Origin: Prolixibacteraceae bacterium
GTDB lineage: Bacteria > Bacteroidota > Bacteroidia > Bacteroidales > Prolixibacteraceae
Length of the DNA: 64,000 nucleotides
NCBI GenBank assembly: GCA_028377305.1
Contig: JAONJW010000001.1
Coordinates: 62,001 to 126,000 of the forward strand
Direction: 5' to 3'
The notes under the pieces were generated by a model, which was not told the origin of the DNA, searched no databases, and worked only from the letters and a program-made list of their open reading frames with translations. Positions 53,695 through 64,000 of the stretch are shown one piece after another; the stretch's first letter is position 1; each line of letters begins with the position of its first letter. The position numbers were made by a program, and so were the translations under genes.

Positions 53695-54954
53695 TTATCG
53701 ATAGTTTCCAGCATAAGCATAAGTGCGATAGGCAGGATTTGCAACAGAAATTAGATCTACGGAATTGTTTGGATACCTTTTGCCATTTCCTGTAATATAA
53801 TCTCCTTTGTCAATAAAGTAAACTCCTTTAGGATCAAAAAATGGGGCGAGTAATGATTGATATTTTTCAGGTATTGGTTTTGTTGGAATGAGGACTTTTC
53901 GACCTAATTCCTTATCCTCAATCTTAAAGAATACATATGTACTTCCTGTTGATGAAACTATCTTAATATATGCTCCATATTTCGGGTCATTTACAAATAA
54001 TTGATAACGTATTTGCTCTCCTATTTTCATAAGTTTAAGGAGTTCATTTATATAGGCAGGTGAGAATTTTGTGTAATCACTTGTATCAAAAGAGAAATAG
54101 TCATTTGGACTATTTTTTCCGTAAACGAAGTCTGCTCCTGTCTGCATAACTGGACTATAACCAGAGTATCGGATATATGCTTTCTTTCCACCCTCTTCAG
54201 AAGTAAAAACATTATCTTCTCCAAGAGTGAATTTTGTAAACTTATTTCCTTCGATAACGATCGGTTCAGAAAAAATCATCTCTTTATCATTGATGTCTAC
54301 ATCTACTTTTTCTGTCACTTCTCTTTCGTTTTCAGCTTCCCACTTTGTAATTGTAGCTTTGTTAAGTACATTATTGTATGCAAACCCGTATCTCACATTA
54401 CTACCATCCATCTCAATATTTCTGAATGGAGAGATGTTAGGATCGTTCATCAGGGTAACTTTTGAGAGTAATAGCTCTTCGCTATACTTTTCAAATCTTA
54501 AAAATGATTTTCCTTCACTTCCTTCGGCACGACTCTTAAACAGAATATAGTTATCTGTATTCTCTTGTACACTCCACCTAAAATCTCCTTTTATCCCTGC
54601 ATCTACAGCTTCTGCCATATAATTATGAGAATCAAAAACAAGGTTCTCTTGCTGGGTGTAATTTAATGTATAAGAGCACTCCTTTGCAGCTTCAATAGGC
54701 TCTTTAACTTTGCCTATTTTCGCTCGATGATTATCCAAGAACTGTACTTTCATAAAAAGAGTCTTTTTCCCCGTTTCTGTGTACATAGAAGCAAGCCATA
54801 GCTCATTCTTCTTTAGTTCTGTATTGAACTCTTGAAGCCTCTCATCTTGCTTTTCAGTGGCACTCTTTTGAAAGACCTCTTCAATCGTATTGTTTTGACA
54901 GCTAGCCAAAGCTAAGGCTGTCAAAAACATGATGGTTATATATCTTTTAAACAT
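53695..54954 (-). CDS. DUF4302-type lipoprotein
   Basis: The 419-residue product has a lipoprotein signal peptide (lipobox LALASC). It is beta-rich with many Phe/Tyr strands and contains YSGYSPVMQTGADFVYG and VFFKIEDKELGRKVLIPTKP. It matches the DUF4302 family found as the last gene after SusC, SusD and a zinc metallopeptidase lipoprotein in Bacteroidota. It is presumably surface-exposed and takes part in binding whatever the SusC/SusD complex imports. The function of the domain is unknown. It lies 31 bp downstream of the metallopeptidase gene. Confidence 0.75.
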   Translation of the reverse strand: MFKRYITIMFLTALALASCQNNTIEEVFQKSATEKQDERLQEFNTELKKNELWLASMYTETGKKTLFMKVQFLDNHRAKIGKVKEPIEAAKECSYTLNYTQQENLVFDSHNYMAEAVDAGIKGDFRWSVQENTDNYILFKSRAEGSEGKSFLRFEKYSEELLLSKVTLMNDPNISPFRNIEMDGSNVRYGFAYNNVLNKATITKWEAENEREVTEKVDVDINDKEMIFSEPIVIEGNKFTKFTLGEDNVFTSEEGGKKAYIRYSGYSPVMQTGADFVYGKNSPNDYFSFDTSDYTKFSPAYINELLKLMKIGEQIRYQLFVNDPKYGAYIKIVSSTGSTYVFFKIEDKELGRKVLIPTKPIPEKYQSLLAPFFDPKGVYFIDKGDYITGNGKRYPNNSVDLISVANPAYRTYAYAGNYR

Positions 54955-54985
54955 GATTATTTCCTTTTAAATACAATCAATAAAG

Positions 54986-55951
54986 TTATGCGGCTGGTTT
55001 TTTCGCTGCCGCTGCGGCTAAGTATTTCTGTACCTCTTCTCTAATGGTGTGCATATTAACCCCATGCTTCACCAAGAACTTATCTAGAATTTGAAATTTC
55101 TTACGAATATAAGTACGTCCTTCATTTCGTTTTACTAGATCTAGCATTGCTTGCTCTACTTGAGCTTTTAATGCTGCTGGATCTGCTTTTCGCTGACTCT
55201 CAGGAATAAGCTCTACTGGGTCATCAGGAAGTGTTTCATCATTAAAGATATAGTCCCAATTCTTTTGTGGATATGTGATATAACAAGAGAACATCTCAAC
55301 AAAATCTTCGGAAGCGTTGCTTGTTCCATATGGCGTAACCATCCCTTTGGTAATCGCAGTGGTTAAATTAACAACTCTCCATCCTGTTTGTGTGTAATTA
55401 TCAGGGGTCACTTCTCTATATTCATCTGGAAGAATAAAAGTTTGGTGAATAATATGGCAATACTCATGATAGGCTGTATGAAGCTGTCTTCTCATCCAAT
55501 CGACATTGGTTTCCGTGAAGTCATTCGCTTCTGTAAATCGGATGAGTTGTCCCCCCTCTGCTTGCCCTAGTACCACTGTCCCATCTTTCTGTTTTGCTTG
55601 TGAACCTACTAAGACAATTTGTTTCGGAAATGTTTGACGAACAAACTCCTTGCTAGACCCCTCTACCAATGGGGTTAACCATGCATTAAAAAGCATTTCA
55701 CAAATTGGGAATACAATCTCCTCCTTCGGAGGGGTGATATAGTACCATTCTTTGGGAAGTAAGTTCTCAATATACCTGAACTCCACGCGCACATTGTATC
55801 CTTTAAACAACTCAATAATTTGTTTGTCTAGTTCTGTGATTTCTCTATGAGGGAATAGAGGCTTATCACTTGGAACTAAAGCATCCTCATCCTTAGAGCA
55901 ACTCGAAAGTCCCAATAGTAAAACCAATAGTATATATGTAATTTTTTTCAT
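54986..55951 (-). CDS. Putative zinc metallopeptidase lipoprotein of the SusC/SusD locus
   Basis: The 321-residue lipoprotein (lipobox LGLSSC) carries the zinc site HEYCH inside TAYHEYCHIIHQTF. A downstream acidic segment, SEDFVEMFSCYIT, provides the likely third ligand. This is the pattern of the putative zinc-binding metallopeptidase family that accompanies DUF4302 and SusC/SusD genes. The C-terminus is alanine-rich (KYLAAAAAKKPAA). It lies 4 bp after susD. It probably acts at the cell surface on a peptide or glycoprotein, releasing material for the SusC channel; the substrate is inferred. Confidence 0.82.
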   Translation of the reverse strand: MKKITYILLVLLLGLSSCSKDEDALVPSDKPLFPHREITELDKQIIELFKGYNVRVEFRYIENLLPKEWYYITPPKEEIVFPICEMLFNAWLTPLVEGSSKEFVRQTFPKQIVLVGSQAKQKDGTVVLGQAEGGQLIRFTEANDFTETNVDWMRRQLHTAYHEYCHIIHQTFILPDEYREVTPDNYTQTGWRVVNLTTAITKGMVTPYGTSNASEDFVEMFSCYITYPQKNWDYIFNDETLPDDPVELIPESQRKADPAALKAQVEQAMLDLVKRNEGRTYIRKKFQILDKFLVKHGVNMHTIREEVQKYLAAAAAKKPAA

Positions 55952-55955
55952 CTTC

Positions 55956-57392
55956 TTAGTAGTTTGGTGTTAATCCATTTTTGATTGCGAACTGAGGAAT
56001 TTCAAATGCAAATAACGGAAGTTCATCTTTCAATTGTAGTTTTCTACCGTCTTTTAATTTGTGTTCCACATTGATTTGATACCTATGGATGTCATACCAT
56101 CGGATACCTTTAAAATAGTATTGTCTCTTTCGCTGATTTAAAACGAATTCTATCCATGCCTCTTGGGCTGTTAATGGCGTCTCTTCTTGACTGTAGGTGT
56201 CAATTAGATCTTGATCGGTAAATGCTAAAGGAGCTGCATGATTCGACACTAAGAAACTTTGCATATCCGTATAAGCACCTTTAAGATCGTTAAGCCTGAC
56301 TTTGGCTTCCACCAGATTTAATACCGATTCAGACAGAGGAAATATATCATTTGCAACTTGTCTATTTATATAAAAAAAATAGGATACGGGAATGAAAATA
56401 TTGCCATCTCTTTTATATCCACTTCCTGTGTTTCTAAGGTCTCGACCTAAAACTGCAGGCTGAATAACATTTGAATACGATGGGTAAGTCATTTGGTAGA
56501 TATTATTTGTGGCTTGCCACGTTGCAAAAGTTTGCACCCATCCTACTTCAGGATATTTTACTTCTACTATCCCTCTTTTGTCTGAAGCATATACTGACCA
56601 ATTACGCATCATACCTGCTCCACCATACGCAGTAATTGCTTTGGTTGCATAGTCACGACTCTTTTCATTATCGCTTTGATCTTTATTTCTCCATAGGAAG
56701 ATACGACCTCCAATAGCATAGGCTGTTGGAATCGTAATACGATATTTGTTTGTATTGAATGCAGTGGAACTCTCCTCTAATAGCTTAATCCCTTGCTCAT
56801 AGTCAGTAACGATATCATTATAGCATGCCTCTACGGTTGATCGAGAGTACTTTTGTATCAACTTATCTTCTAGCTCCTTTACGTAAGGAATTCCTAAGTC
56901 GGTTTTTGCAGTTCCAGCTTCGTACCTTTTCGAAAAGGTATTTAAAATCATAAAGTGGAAATATGCTCTACCAATTAGTGCTTCCGCTTGTAGTGCCTTT
57001 GCAGTTTCACTGTTTTTTGTTTCAGAGTCCATTCCCTCAAGTGAGGATAAAACTAAATTACAGTTTGCAATAGATGCATATGAGCTAACCCAAAATTCAG
57101 CTGGATTATCTTGATGTGTTTCATCTGTGATTTGTTTTTTCCAACTATATATGTCATTGAGAATAGGATAGCTTGTTGTCACCCCATCGGTTAATGTTAC
57201 ATTGTCTGTTGCATAGTGTAATCCGGAGTGTGTTCTACGTTTATCATATGTCTCCGCCATTACTGCATCTATATCGTCTAATGATCGTATAGTCATTCGG
57301 TCGTCCGGTGCTTGCTCTAGAAAGCTATCACAAGCTGTGAAGCTGGTGGCAAGAGTTATAATTACCACCAGATTATATATTAATTTCTTCAT
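55956..57392 (-). CDS. RagB/SusD-family surface lipoprotein
   Basis: The 478-residue protein has a lipoprotein signal (lipobox near TACDSFLEQAP) and the SusD layout: an N-terminal SusD-like segment (DDRMTIRSLDDIDAVMAETYDKR), helical tetratricopeptide-like repeats (ALQAEALIGRAYFHFMILNTFSKRY), and the C-terminal RagB/SusD end (ERKRQYYFKGIRWYDIHR-like: NQRKRQYYFKGIRWYDIHRY). It forms the lid of the SusC channel and captures the ligand. It follows SusC by 20 bp. The ligand is not evident. The neighbouring peptidase argues for peptides rather than polysaccharide. Confidence 0.93.
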   Translation of the reverse strand: MKKLIYNLVVIITLATSFTACDSFLEQAPDDRMTIRSLDDIDAVMAETYDKRRTHSGLHYATDNVTLTDGVTTSYPILNDIYSWKKQITDETHQDNPAEFWVSSYASIANCNLVLSSLEGMDSETKNSETAKALQAEALIGRAYFHFMILNTFSKRYEAGTAKTDLGIPYVKELEDKLIQKYSRSTVEACYNDIVTDYEQGIKLLEESSTAFNTNKYRITIPTAYAIGGRIFLWRNKDQSDNEKSRDYATKAITAYGGAGMMRNWSVYASDKRGIVEVKYPEVGWVQTFATWQATNNIYQMTYPSYSNVIQPAVLGRDLRNTGSGYKRDGNIFIPVSYFFYINRQVANDIFPLSESVLNLVEAKVRLNDLKGAYTDMQSFLVSNHAAPLAFTDQDLIDTYSQEETPLTAQEAWIEFVLNQRKRQYYFKGIRWYDIHRYQINVEHKLKDGRKLQLKDELPLFAFEIPQFAIKNGLTPNY

Positions 57393-57412
57393 CTTCTTTT
57401 AGTAAATAATGA

Positions 57413-60400
57413 TTAAAACCCAATTTTAAATGTAAAAGAGTACTGTTTAGTAATTGGCATGGTAGAACCACCAGACCATACAAATTCTGGATCTTCTCCA
57501 TTTAACTTATCGATATCTTTTGCCCATAGTAGCGCTAAGTTTGTTCCTTGAACACTAAAGTTACACGTTTTTATTCCTAATCCAGAGATCCACTTTTGTG
57601 GTAGGTTATAACTAATTGACACATTCTTCAGTCTTATAAATGAAGCGTCTGCTATCCAATAATCTGACATTCCGTACAATTGATATGCTCGTTGAATATC
57701 AAACTTATCATCTGATTTGTCGTACACACTACGGTCTTGTATCGCTGGGATATTGGTCCTTTTTTCATCTCCCTTTACTCGCCATCTATTCTTCAGGTGT
57801 GCAGATAGTGCATCAGAATCGTCGTACTTGTAATCAAATTCTTGCATCACTCTCTTTACATGACCAAATTGTCCTGTAATTAGGGCTGACAGTGTTAGAT
57901 TCTTAAACTTGATGCTGTTGCTGATACCCAAGTTTGTTGTTGGTTCAAGATTTCCAGAGTACTCAAAGTTTTCAAAATCTGCTGTTTGAACCTGTAGATA
58001 CCTTACGATCTCATTATCTTTATTGTAGAAAGTAGGAACCCCTTGGTTGTCTAACCCCGCAAATCTAGCAGAGTAAATTCCCCTTACAGCTCCTCCATTC
58101 ACAGGAACTCCATAGACACTTGTAGCCCTTGATATCCAGTCAGAAGTGATAAGGTTTTTGATCTCACTGTGGTGATATGAATAACTTAAGGCAGCCCTCC
58201 ATGCAAAGTTCTTGGTTTTGATCGGAATGATATTTAGAGACATCTCATAGCCATAAGAATCCATATCTGCGATATTTCCTTTTTTGAATAACTTTCCACC
58301 CACACCAGCAGATTGATAGCGACCAATCAAATCAAAACCATTACGCTTATAGTAGTTGAAGTCTCCCGATACGCGATTGTTCCAAATAGAAAATTCGGTA
58401 CCAACATTCAGTTCATACTGTTTTTCCCAACTTAAATCAGAGTTTTCTAATCCTTTTATCTCAATACCTGTTTGTCCCTGAGATGGGTCTAATGGTCTAC
58501 TGATACTATATGAAGTAAGATATAATGATGCATTCTTTGCGTCACCCAAACTACCATTAAGTCCATATCCAGCACGAACTGCAAATTGATCTAACCATGA
58601 CACATCCGTTAAGAAATTCTCATTCTTTAGATTCCATTTCGCACTAATATTCCATGTAGGCATCCATCTTGCAGTTCTGGTAACTCCTAGTCTATTGGAA
58701 CCATCATAGCGAACAGTTCCATTTAGTGTATATTTCCCTTTGTAGTTATAACCATAGTTAAAGTAGAAAGCCTCAAAACGATCGTATGTTTTACTTAGTC
58801 CATAATAACTTTTACCCTTTAACGACATCTTTTCCATAAAGTTCACTGTCGGACTTGCAAGGTTACCCATATCATAGCTAAAACCATATCCCTTGGTGTT
58901 GTTAGATTCTCTATCGATGTATCTAAATTCTCCACCTGCCAAGAAAGTAAACATATGGTTCTCTCCAATTACAGGGTTCCAGTTTACCGAACTGTTAGCA
59001 TAATAGTTCGTCATCAAGTTTTCGTATAAGTATAACAGTCCACCATTAGGAAGTGCACTATATTTGATTCCTGTAATGGATCCAGGCTTCTCATAAAGGA
59101 AGCGGTTTACATCACGAATGATCTCTGTGTCATGAGGTCCTGTTCCTGCTCTTAATGCACCAGCATGTGCCGAGTTTTCGTGCGTCTCCATCTTGGTTCT
59201 TGCGGTATAGTAGCGTGCTGAGAGTCTTGTATTCCACGAAAGACGTTTGTTGAACTTGTAGTTAAATGTGGTATTAAAACTCATGTCTCGAACATCCACA
59301 AGGGTCTTATCTCGTTCAAGCTCTTGTAGCATATTAAAATCCACATAGTTTCTTCTAAAATACTCAAGATCTCCATTGTCATCATGGGTGCGAATATTTC
59401 TACTGGTTGTTAATGCATATAGATATGGGTTTAGGTCAAAATCTCTTTCAATACGCCCTGTGTATCTATTGACTCCTCCTGCTAAATCTTTGTTATCTAT
59501 ACTATTGGACTGACTTGATCCTGGAAGTCTTTGGTCACGATAAGATAGATTCGATGATGCGGTTACAGATAATTTATCTGAAAGATGGAAAGTCCCTTTT
59601 AGCAGAGCAGTATATCTATCCACATTATCCGCGATGGTCCATCCTGCATCGTTAAGGTAACCTAGAGATACATAAAAGTTGCTCTTTTCGCTACCACCAG
59701 ATACACTTACTGTATGGTTCTGTTGAATCCCTGTTTGGAATAGCTCATCAAACCAGTCGGTGTTTGCAGTTTCATACTTTCTCAAGAAGTTATTGATCTC
59801 AGAATCATCTTCTCCTGCCCAGTTTATTTTATTCTGAGCAATAGCATCAAGCATTTTTGCATAGGCACCATGATTCTGTGCAAATTGGGTCTTTGCAATG
59901 TTGATCCATCCTTTACTGTAAAGCTCCTTATTCACTTGCATTTGATCCTTGGAGTTAAGGATGTTATAATCGTTGTATGAAGGAATAGGTTTCACAGTTA
60001 ACCCCATACTGTAGTTAACATTTAGCGACCCATCTTTACCTTTCTTAGTTGTAATTACGATTACACCATTCATCGCACGTGCACCATAAAGTGCTGTTGC
60101 TGAAGCATCTTTTAGGATTTGGAAACTTTCGATATCATCCGAGTTGATTCCCGCTACTCCTGAGCTGATGATTGTTTTCATATCACCAGAGTTCAAGTCA
60201 TCCATAGATACATCTACGGCATCCTCTAGAACGACACCATCCACTACCCAAAGAGGTTTTTGGTTACCATAGATAGAAGAAGCTCCACGTACTCTAATTT
60301 TTGGAGCTGCACCAAAAGTAGACGAAACGTTTTGTACCGTAACCCCAGCAACACGTCCTTCTAATGATTTTGAGATGTCGGCTTCACTTGCAAGTTTCAC

Positions 60401-60862
60401 ATCGTCCATCTGCACCTTGGCTGCTGCCCCTGCAAATAGTTTACGATCCACCTTTTGGTATCCTGTAATGATGACTTCATCTAGTTCCTCTGCGTCACTT
60501 TTCAGTACAATGTTAAATGACTTTTCCCCCTTGATTGCGATCTCTTGGTTTTTCATACCAATGTATGATACAGATAGTACTGCATTCGCATCGCTATAAG
60601 TAATGGAGAATTTACCATCAAAGTCCGTTGCTGCACCGTTTGTTGTTCCTTTGATTATTACGGTAGCTCCAGGAATGGGCTGACCTTTAGAATCTGAAAC
60701 AGTACCAACCACGGTCTTTTTCTCTTGTGAAGCGATCGCCTCACCTGTTGTTAAATTTGCCTTTGCAATTGTATTTCCTGTAGAGATAGCAAATATCAGA
60801 CAAAACATTAATGCCCTATGAAGTATGGTTATACCTCTAGGGTTTTTAAATTTTGATTTCAT
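57413..60862 (-). CDS. SusC/RagA-family TonB-linked outer-membrane channel
   Basis: The 1149-residue protein has a signal peptide (residues 10-35), a carboxypeptidase-regulatory-like domain (about 45-125: VVGTVSDSKGQPIPGATVIIKGT), the TonB box region LDEVIITGYQKVDRK, a plug with RVRGASSIYGNQKPLWVVDGV and SFQILKDASATALYGARAMNGVIVITTKKG, and a large barrel ending in FTFKIGF. It imports a ligand handed over by the adjacent SusD protein. No STN domain or anti-sigma factor gene is next to it, so regulation by an ECF system is not seen in this window. It is the first gene of the four-gene operon. Confidence 0.95.
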   Translation of the reverse strand: MKSKFKNPRGITILHRALMFCLIFAISTGNTIAKANLTTGEAIASQEKKTVVGTVSDSKGQPIPGATVIIKGTTNGAATDFDGKFSITYSDANAVLSVSYIGMKNQEIAIKGEKSFNIVLKSDAEELDEVIITGYQKVDRKLFAGAAAKVQMDDVKLASEADISKSLEGRVAGVTVQNVSSTFGAAPKIRVRGASSIYGNQKPLWVVDGVVLEDAVDVSMDDLNSGDMKTIISSGVAGINSDDIESFQILKDASATALYGARAMNGVIVITTKKGKDGSLNVNYSMGLTVKPIPSYNDYNILNSKDQMQVNKELYSKGWINIAKTQFAQNHGAYAKMLDAIAQNKINWAGEDDSEINNFLRKYETANTDWFDELFQTGIQQNHTVSVSGGSEKSNFYVSLGYLNDAGWTIADNVDRYTALLKGTFHLSDKLSVTASSNLSYRDQRLPGSSQSNSIDNKDLAGGVNRYTGRIERDFDLNPYLYALTTSRNIRTHDDNGDLEYFRRNYVDFNMLQELERDKTLVDVRDMSFNTTFNYKFNKRLSWNTRLSARYYTARTKMETHENSAHAGALRAGTGPHDTEIIRDVNRFLYEKPGSITGIKYSALPNGGLLYLYENLMTNYYANSSVNWNPVIGENHMFTFLAGGEFRYIDRESNNTKGYGFSYDMGNLASPTVNFMEKMSLKGKSYYGLSKTYDRFEAFYFNYGYNYKGKYTLNGTVRYDGSNRLGVTRTARWMPTWNISAKWNLKNENFLTDVSWLDQFAVRAGYGLNGSLGDAKNASLYLTSYSISRPLDPSQGQTGIEIKGLENSDLSWEKQYELNVGTEFSIWNNRVSGDFNYYKRNGFDLIGRYQSAGVGGKLFKKGNIADMDSYGYEMSLNIIPIKTKNFAWRAALSYSYHHSEIKNLITSDWISRATSVYGVPVNGGAVRGIYSARFAGLDNQGVPTFYNKDNEIVRYLQVQTADFENFEYSGNLEPTTNLGISNSIKFKNLTLSALITGQFGHVKRVMQEFDYKYDDSDALSAHLKNRWRVKGDEKRTNIPAIQDRSVYDKSDDKFDIQRAYQLYGMSDYWIADASFIRLKNVSISYNLPQKWISGLGIKTCNFSVQGTNLALLWAKDIDKLNGEDPEFVWSGGSTMPITKQYSFTFKIGF

Positions 60863-61557
60863 AGATGTTGATATAAATATTTAATGAATAATAATACTCT
60901 TGTAATCTACGTCGCTCGATATGCAAGGGCTATTTGGCCTAAGTGTTGTACTATGCCTAGAGAATGTTGGATTAAAAGGGTGTTATTTGATAATGCAAAT
61001 AAATAAATAAAAATGTTAATATGCAATTTTTACTAATGTGGTATGTGTGCTTTCATAATGCTAAATAAAATGTATTATATCTTATAGAATGAAATATGAT
61101 TACAAGTTATGATTTTTATATAGTGAAACTTATGTCATAGTTCATAGTATGATAATGATATGTATCACTGTGATTTACAAATATTTGATTAATTTGTGTG
61201 GGATCTAGTTATATGTTAATTGTATGTCTAATTTTATCATACGTCACTATGTGCGAAATAGTGTATATTTATGCATAAATATGATATGTTATTTTTATAT
61301 TAATTCACACTTGTAATGTAATCTTTATTAAATATCTCCTTGAAGTGTCTGTTGTTGGAGGAATTTTAGGGCTAATGTGTGTGGCGAGTAGTTTATTGGT
61401 TACTGTATTGAGATATAAGTATAGAGGTGCCTGTGTCAAAAAAGTTTCGACCACCTATTATATCGATTAATGGCTCTTTATAGAATTATGTGGCGATTAT
61501 TGGAAGTTAACTGCATATGACTGCCCTCTCAAAAAATACTACGATGAACAGACGATC
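60863..61557. other. AT-rich region upstream of the SusC operon
   Basis: No gene is seen. It presumably holds the promoter of the operon, with TTG- and TATTTG-like elements near 60985-61030, but none fits the consensus well. Confidence 0.4.
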
Positions 61558-61800
61558 TTATATTGTAGCAGTAAATCTATAATAGTATAGGTTTTTTGAT
61601 TCTCCACAATAGTATGGAAATTTAACCCATTTATCTGCATAATCCTTTTGATCTCATTGATGATCGTCATTTAAATAATGCCTATTTTGTTCTCCTAAAT
61701 GTTTGTCAATAATGTCACATGTCTTCTCTAAGCTATTACTGCGGATCGGGTACGAATCAAAATAAACGACACGGTTTCAAAAAGTGTGTAAATTCTTTTG
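61558..61800 (-). pseudogene. Decayed coding remnant of unknown family
   Basis: One minus-strand frame reads RVVYFDSYPIRSNSLEK, CDIIDKHLGEQNRHYLNDD, a TGA, then DYADKWVKFPYYCGESKNL and YYYRFTATI before a TAA. The composition looks like a real protein end with in-frame stops, not random AT-rich DNA. I do not recognise the family. A perfect hairpin begins just upstream of it. Confidence 0.35.
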
Positions 61801-61814
61801 AGTTATCGTTAAAT

Positions 61815-61840
61815 AGTGACCAAACAAGGGTTTGGTCACT
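61815..61840. repeat. Perfect hairpin with a four-base loop
   Basis: AGTGACCAAAC-AAGG-GTTTGGTCACT. It has no T tract and no adjacent intact gene, so it is not an obvious terminator. Confidence 0.5.
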
Positions 61841-62413
61841 GTTAAGATAGGAGTTGGTGTGGTTTAATGACGGTATATTAGGGGCGAATAAGATGGTCTA
61901 TGAACCTATAAAATCAAAGTGGCTATCGTTACTTATCAAGAATATCCTTTGTAGTGGAGTGTCTAATAGTTTAAAAATGAGATGTAAACTCTTTGGTTGT
62001 ACGAGTTCTCATACTATTCCAGTTTCTAGTAATTCCTTTTCCAGTGTTCCTATGATCCCACTTTTTTAGTCTGTGAGGGTAGATGCAGAGATCTGCTTCT
62101 TAAGGGGAAAATTTTGAATGATTGTCATGGAAGCACATCCCTTTGATGTTATTTTATCCTCAGGATATTACTTGGGTTTTTCATTTTTCTGGTCTAAATA
62201 TATATCAACTAGTATTGCATGGCTTGTAATATTGGAGATATTAAAGTAGTTGAAGATCTCTTTTGGGATATTTATTAGTAATGATAATCTAGTACTTTCA
62301 TAATTAGATTAATATATAAATGATGTTAAACCTACAAATGACTGTTTTCCTATTATGTTACTTGATCGAAAATATGATGTAGAGATCGTTGTTCATAGAG
62401 GGGATATAAAACA
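61841..62413. other. Intergenic region without a supported gene
   Basis: The plus-strand ORF at 61854-62069 has no protein-like character that I can support. The rest is AT-rich. Confidence 0.4.
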
Positions 62414-62457
62414 AAAAAGCAGTAAACAGAAGAGGATATCTTCCATTCACTGCTTTT
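62414..62457 (-). terminator. Terminator after guaB
   Basis: Minus-strand AAAGCAGT pairs with ACTGCTTT followed by a T-rich tract. An inner GAAGA/TCTTC stem strengthens it. Confidence 0.7.
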
Positions 62458-62518
62458 ATGTTATTCAACCAATTTTGGTTGTCTCATAATTGGTGATTTT
62501 GTTCCCTATAAGGAACCC

Positions 62519-64000
<1,482 letters not shown>

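Noticed and set aside
61741-61800. End of an IS256-type insertion sequence
   Set aside because: AATTTACACACTTTTTG on the minus strand recalls such ends, but no matching second end or transposase was found.
61854-62069. 71-codon plus-strand ORF
   Set aside because: No motif is seen, the composition is ordinary for AT-rich DNA, and no promoter or partner gene is visible.

Overview
The window is chromosomal DNA from a low-GC Bacteroidota. It probably comes from a marine or anaerobic member of the Bacteroidales/Marinilabiliales (Prolixibacteraceae-like), but the exact taxon is inference. Supporting signs are promoters of the Bacteroidota type (TTTG or TTG, about 17-19 bp, TAnnTTTG), a SusC/SusD pair, other TonB receptors with carboxypeptidase-regulatory-like domains, many lipoproteins with short lipoboxes, a Rho factor with a long charged insertion, and a tmRNA tag (GENNFALAA) of the Bacteroidota type. 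There are no tRNA or rRNA genes and no CRISPR array. The only RNA gene seen is tmRNA.

Layout. (1) 1-4838, minus strand: a DAACS-type symporter, a MarR regulator, then an outer-membrane porin followed by a BCCT betaine/choline/carnitine-type transporter cut by the window edge. (2) 5120-11780, plus strand: a TonB-dependent receptor with a beta-helix lipoprotein, then a PhoB/PhoR-like two-component pair. An 11-bp-phased direct repeat before the receptor looks like a Pho box, so this may be a phosphate-starvation locus. (3) rho, then rpe, then a decayed ISL3-type transposase end. (4) 15371-24642: a LacI regulator and a seven-gene sugar-acid operon (UxaA-like dehydratase, UxaB-like reductase, lactonase, aldo/keto reductase, FucP, mutarotase, zinc dehydrogenase). 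Its gene content fits a non-phosphorylating L-fucose pathway. Three near-identical palindromes (TTCAATCGATTGAA) lie before it.

(5) ssrA (tmRNA) at 25320-25730, followed by about 10 kb that looks like an island: small unknown genes, frameshifted genes, an orphan PD-(D/E)xK nuclease-like protein, and a tandem family of related lipoproteins, one of which is a pseudogene. (6) 35845-42316: Uup ABC-F ATPase and a galactose locus (galM divergent from a GntR-type regulator, then galK-galT with a clear promoter and operator-like repeats). (7) 43203-53209: housekeeping and envelope genes (PPP-type phosphatase, YrdC/YciO protein, MATE exporter, MnmD, two FKBPs, a DUF3127 protein with an SSB-like tail, Lrp regulator, MscS channel, M64 peptidase, MORN protein). 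(8) 53695-60862, minus strand: an apparent SusC-SusD-zinc metallopeptidase-DUF4302 lipoprotein operon, preceded by 1.6 kb of AT-rich, partly decayed DNA. (9) guaB at the right edge.

Most transcription units are bounded by strong inverted repeats that look like terminators, several of them bidirectional. The most interesting parts are the fucose-type operon, the putative Pho-box locus, the ssrA-adjacent island with its lipoprotein family, and the DUF3127 protein.
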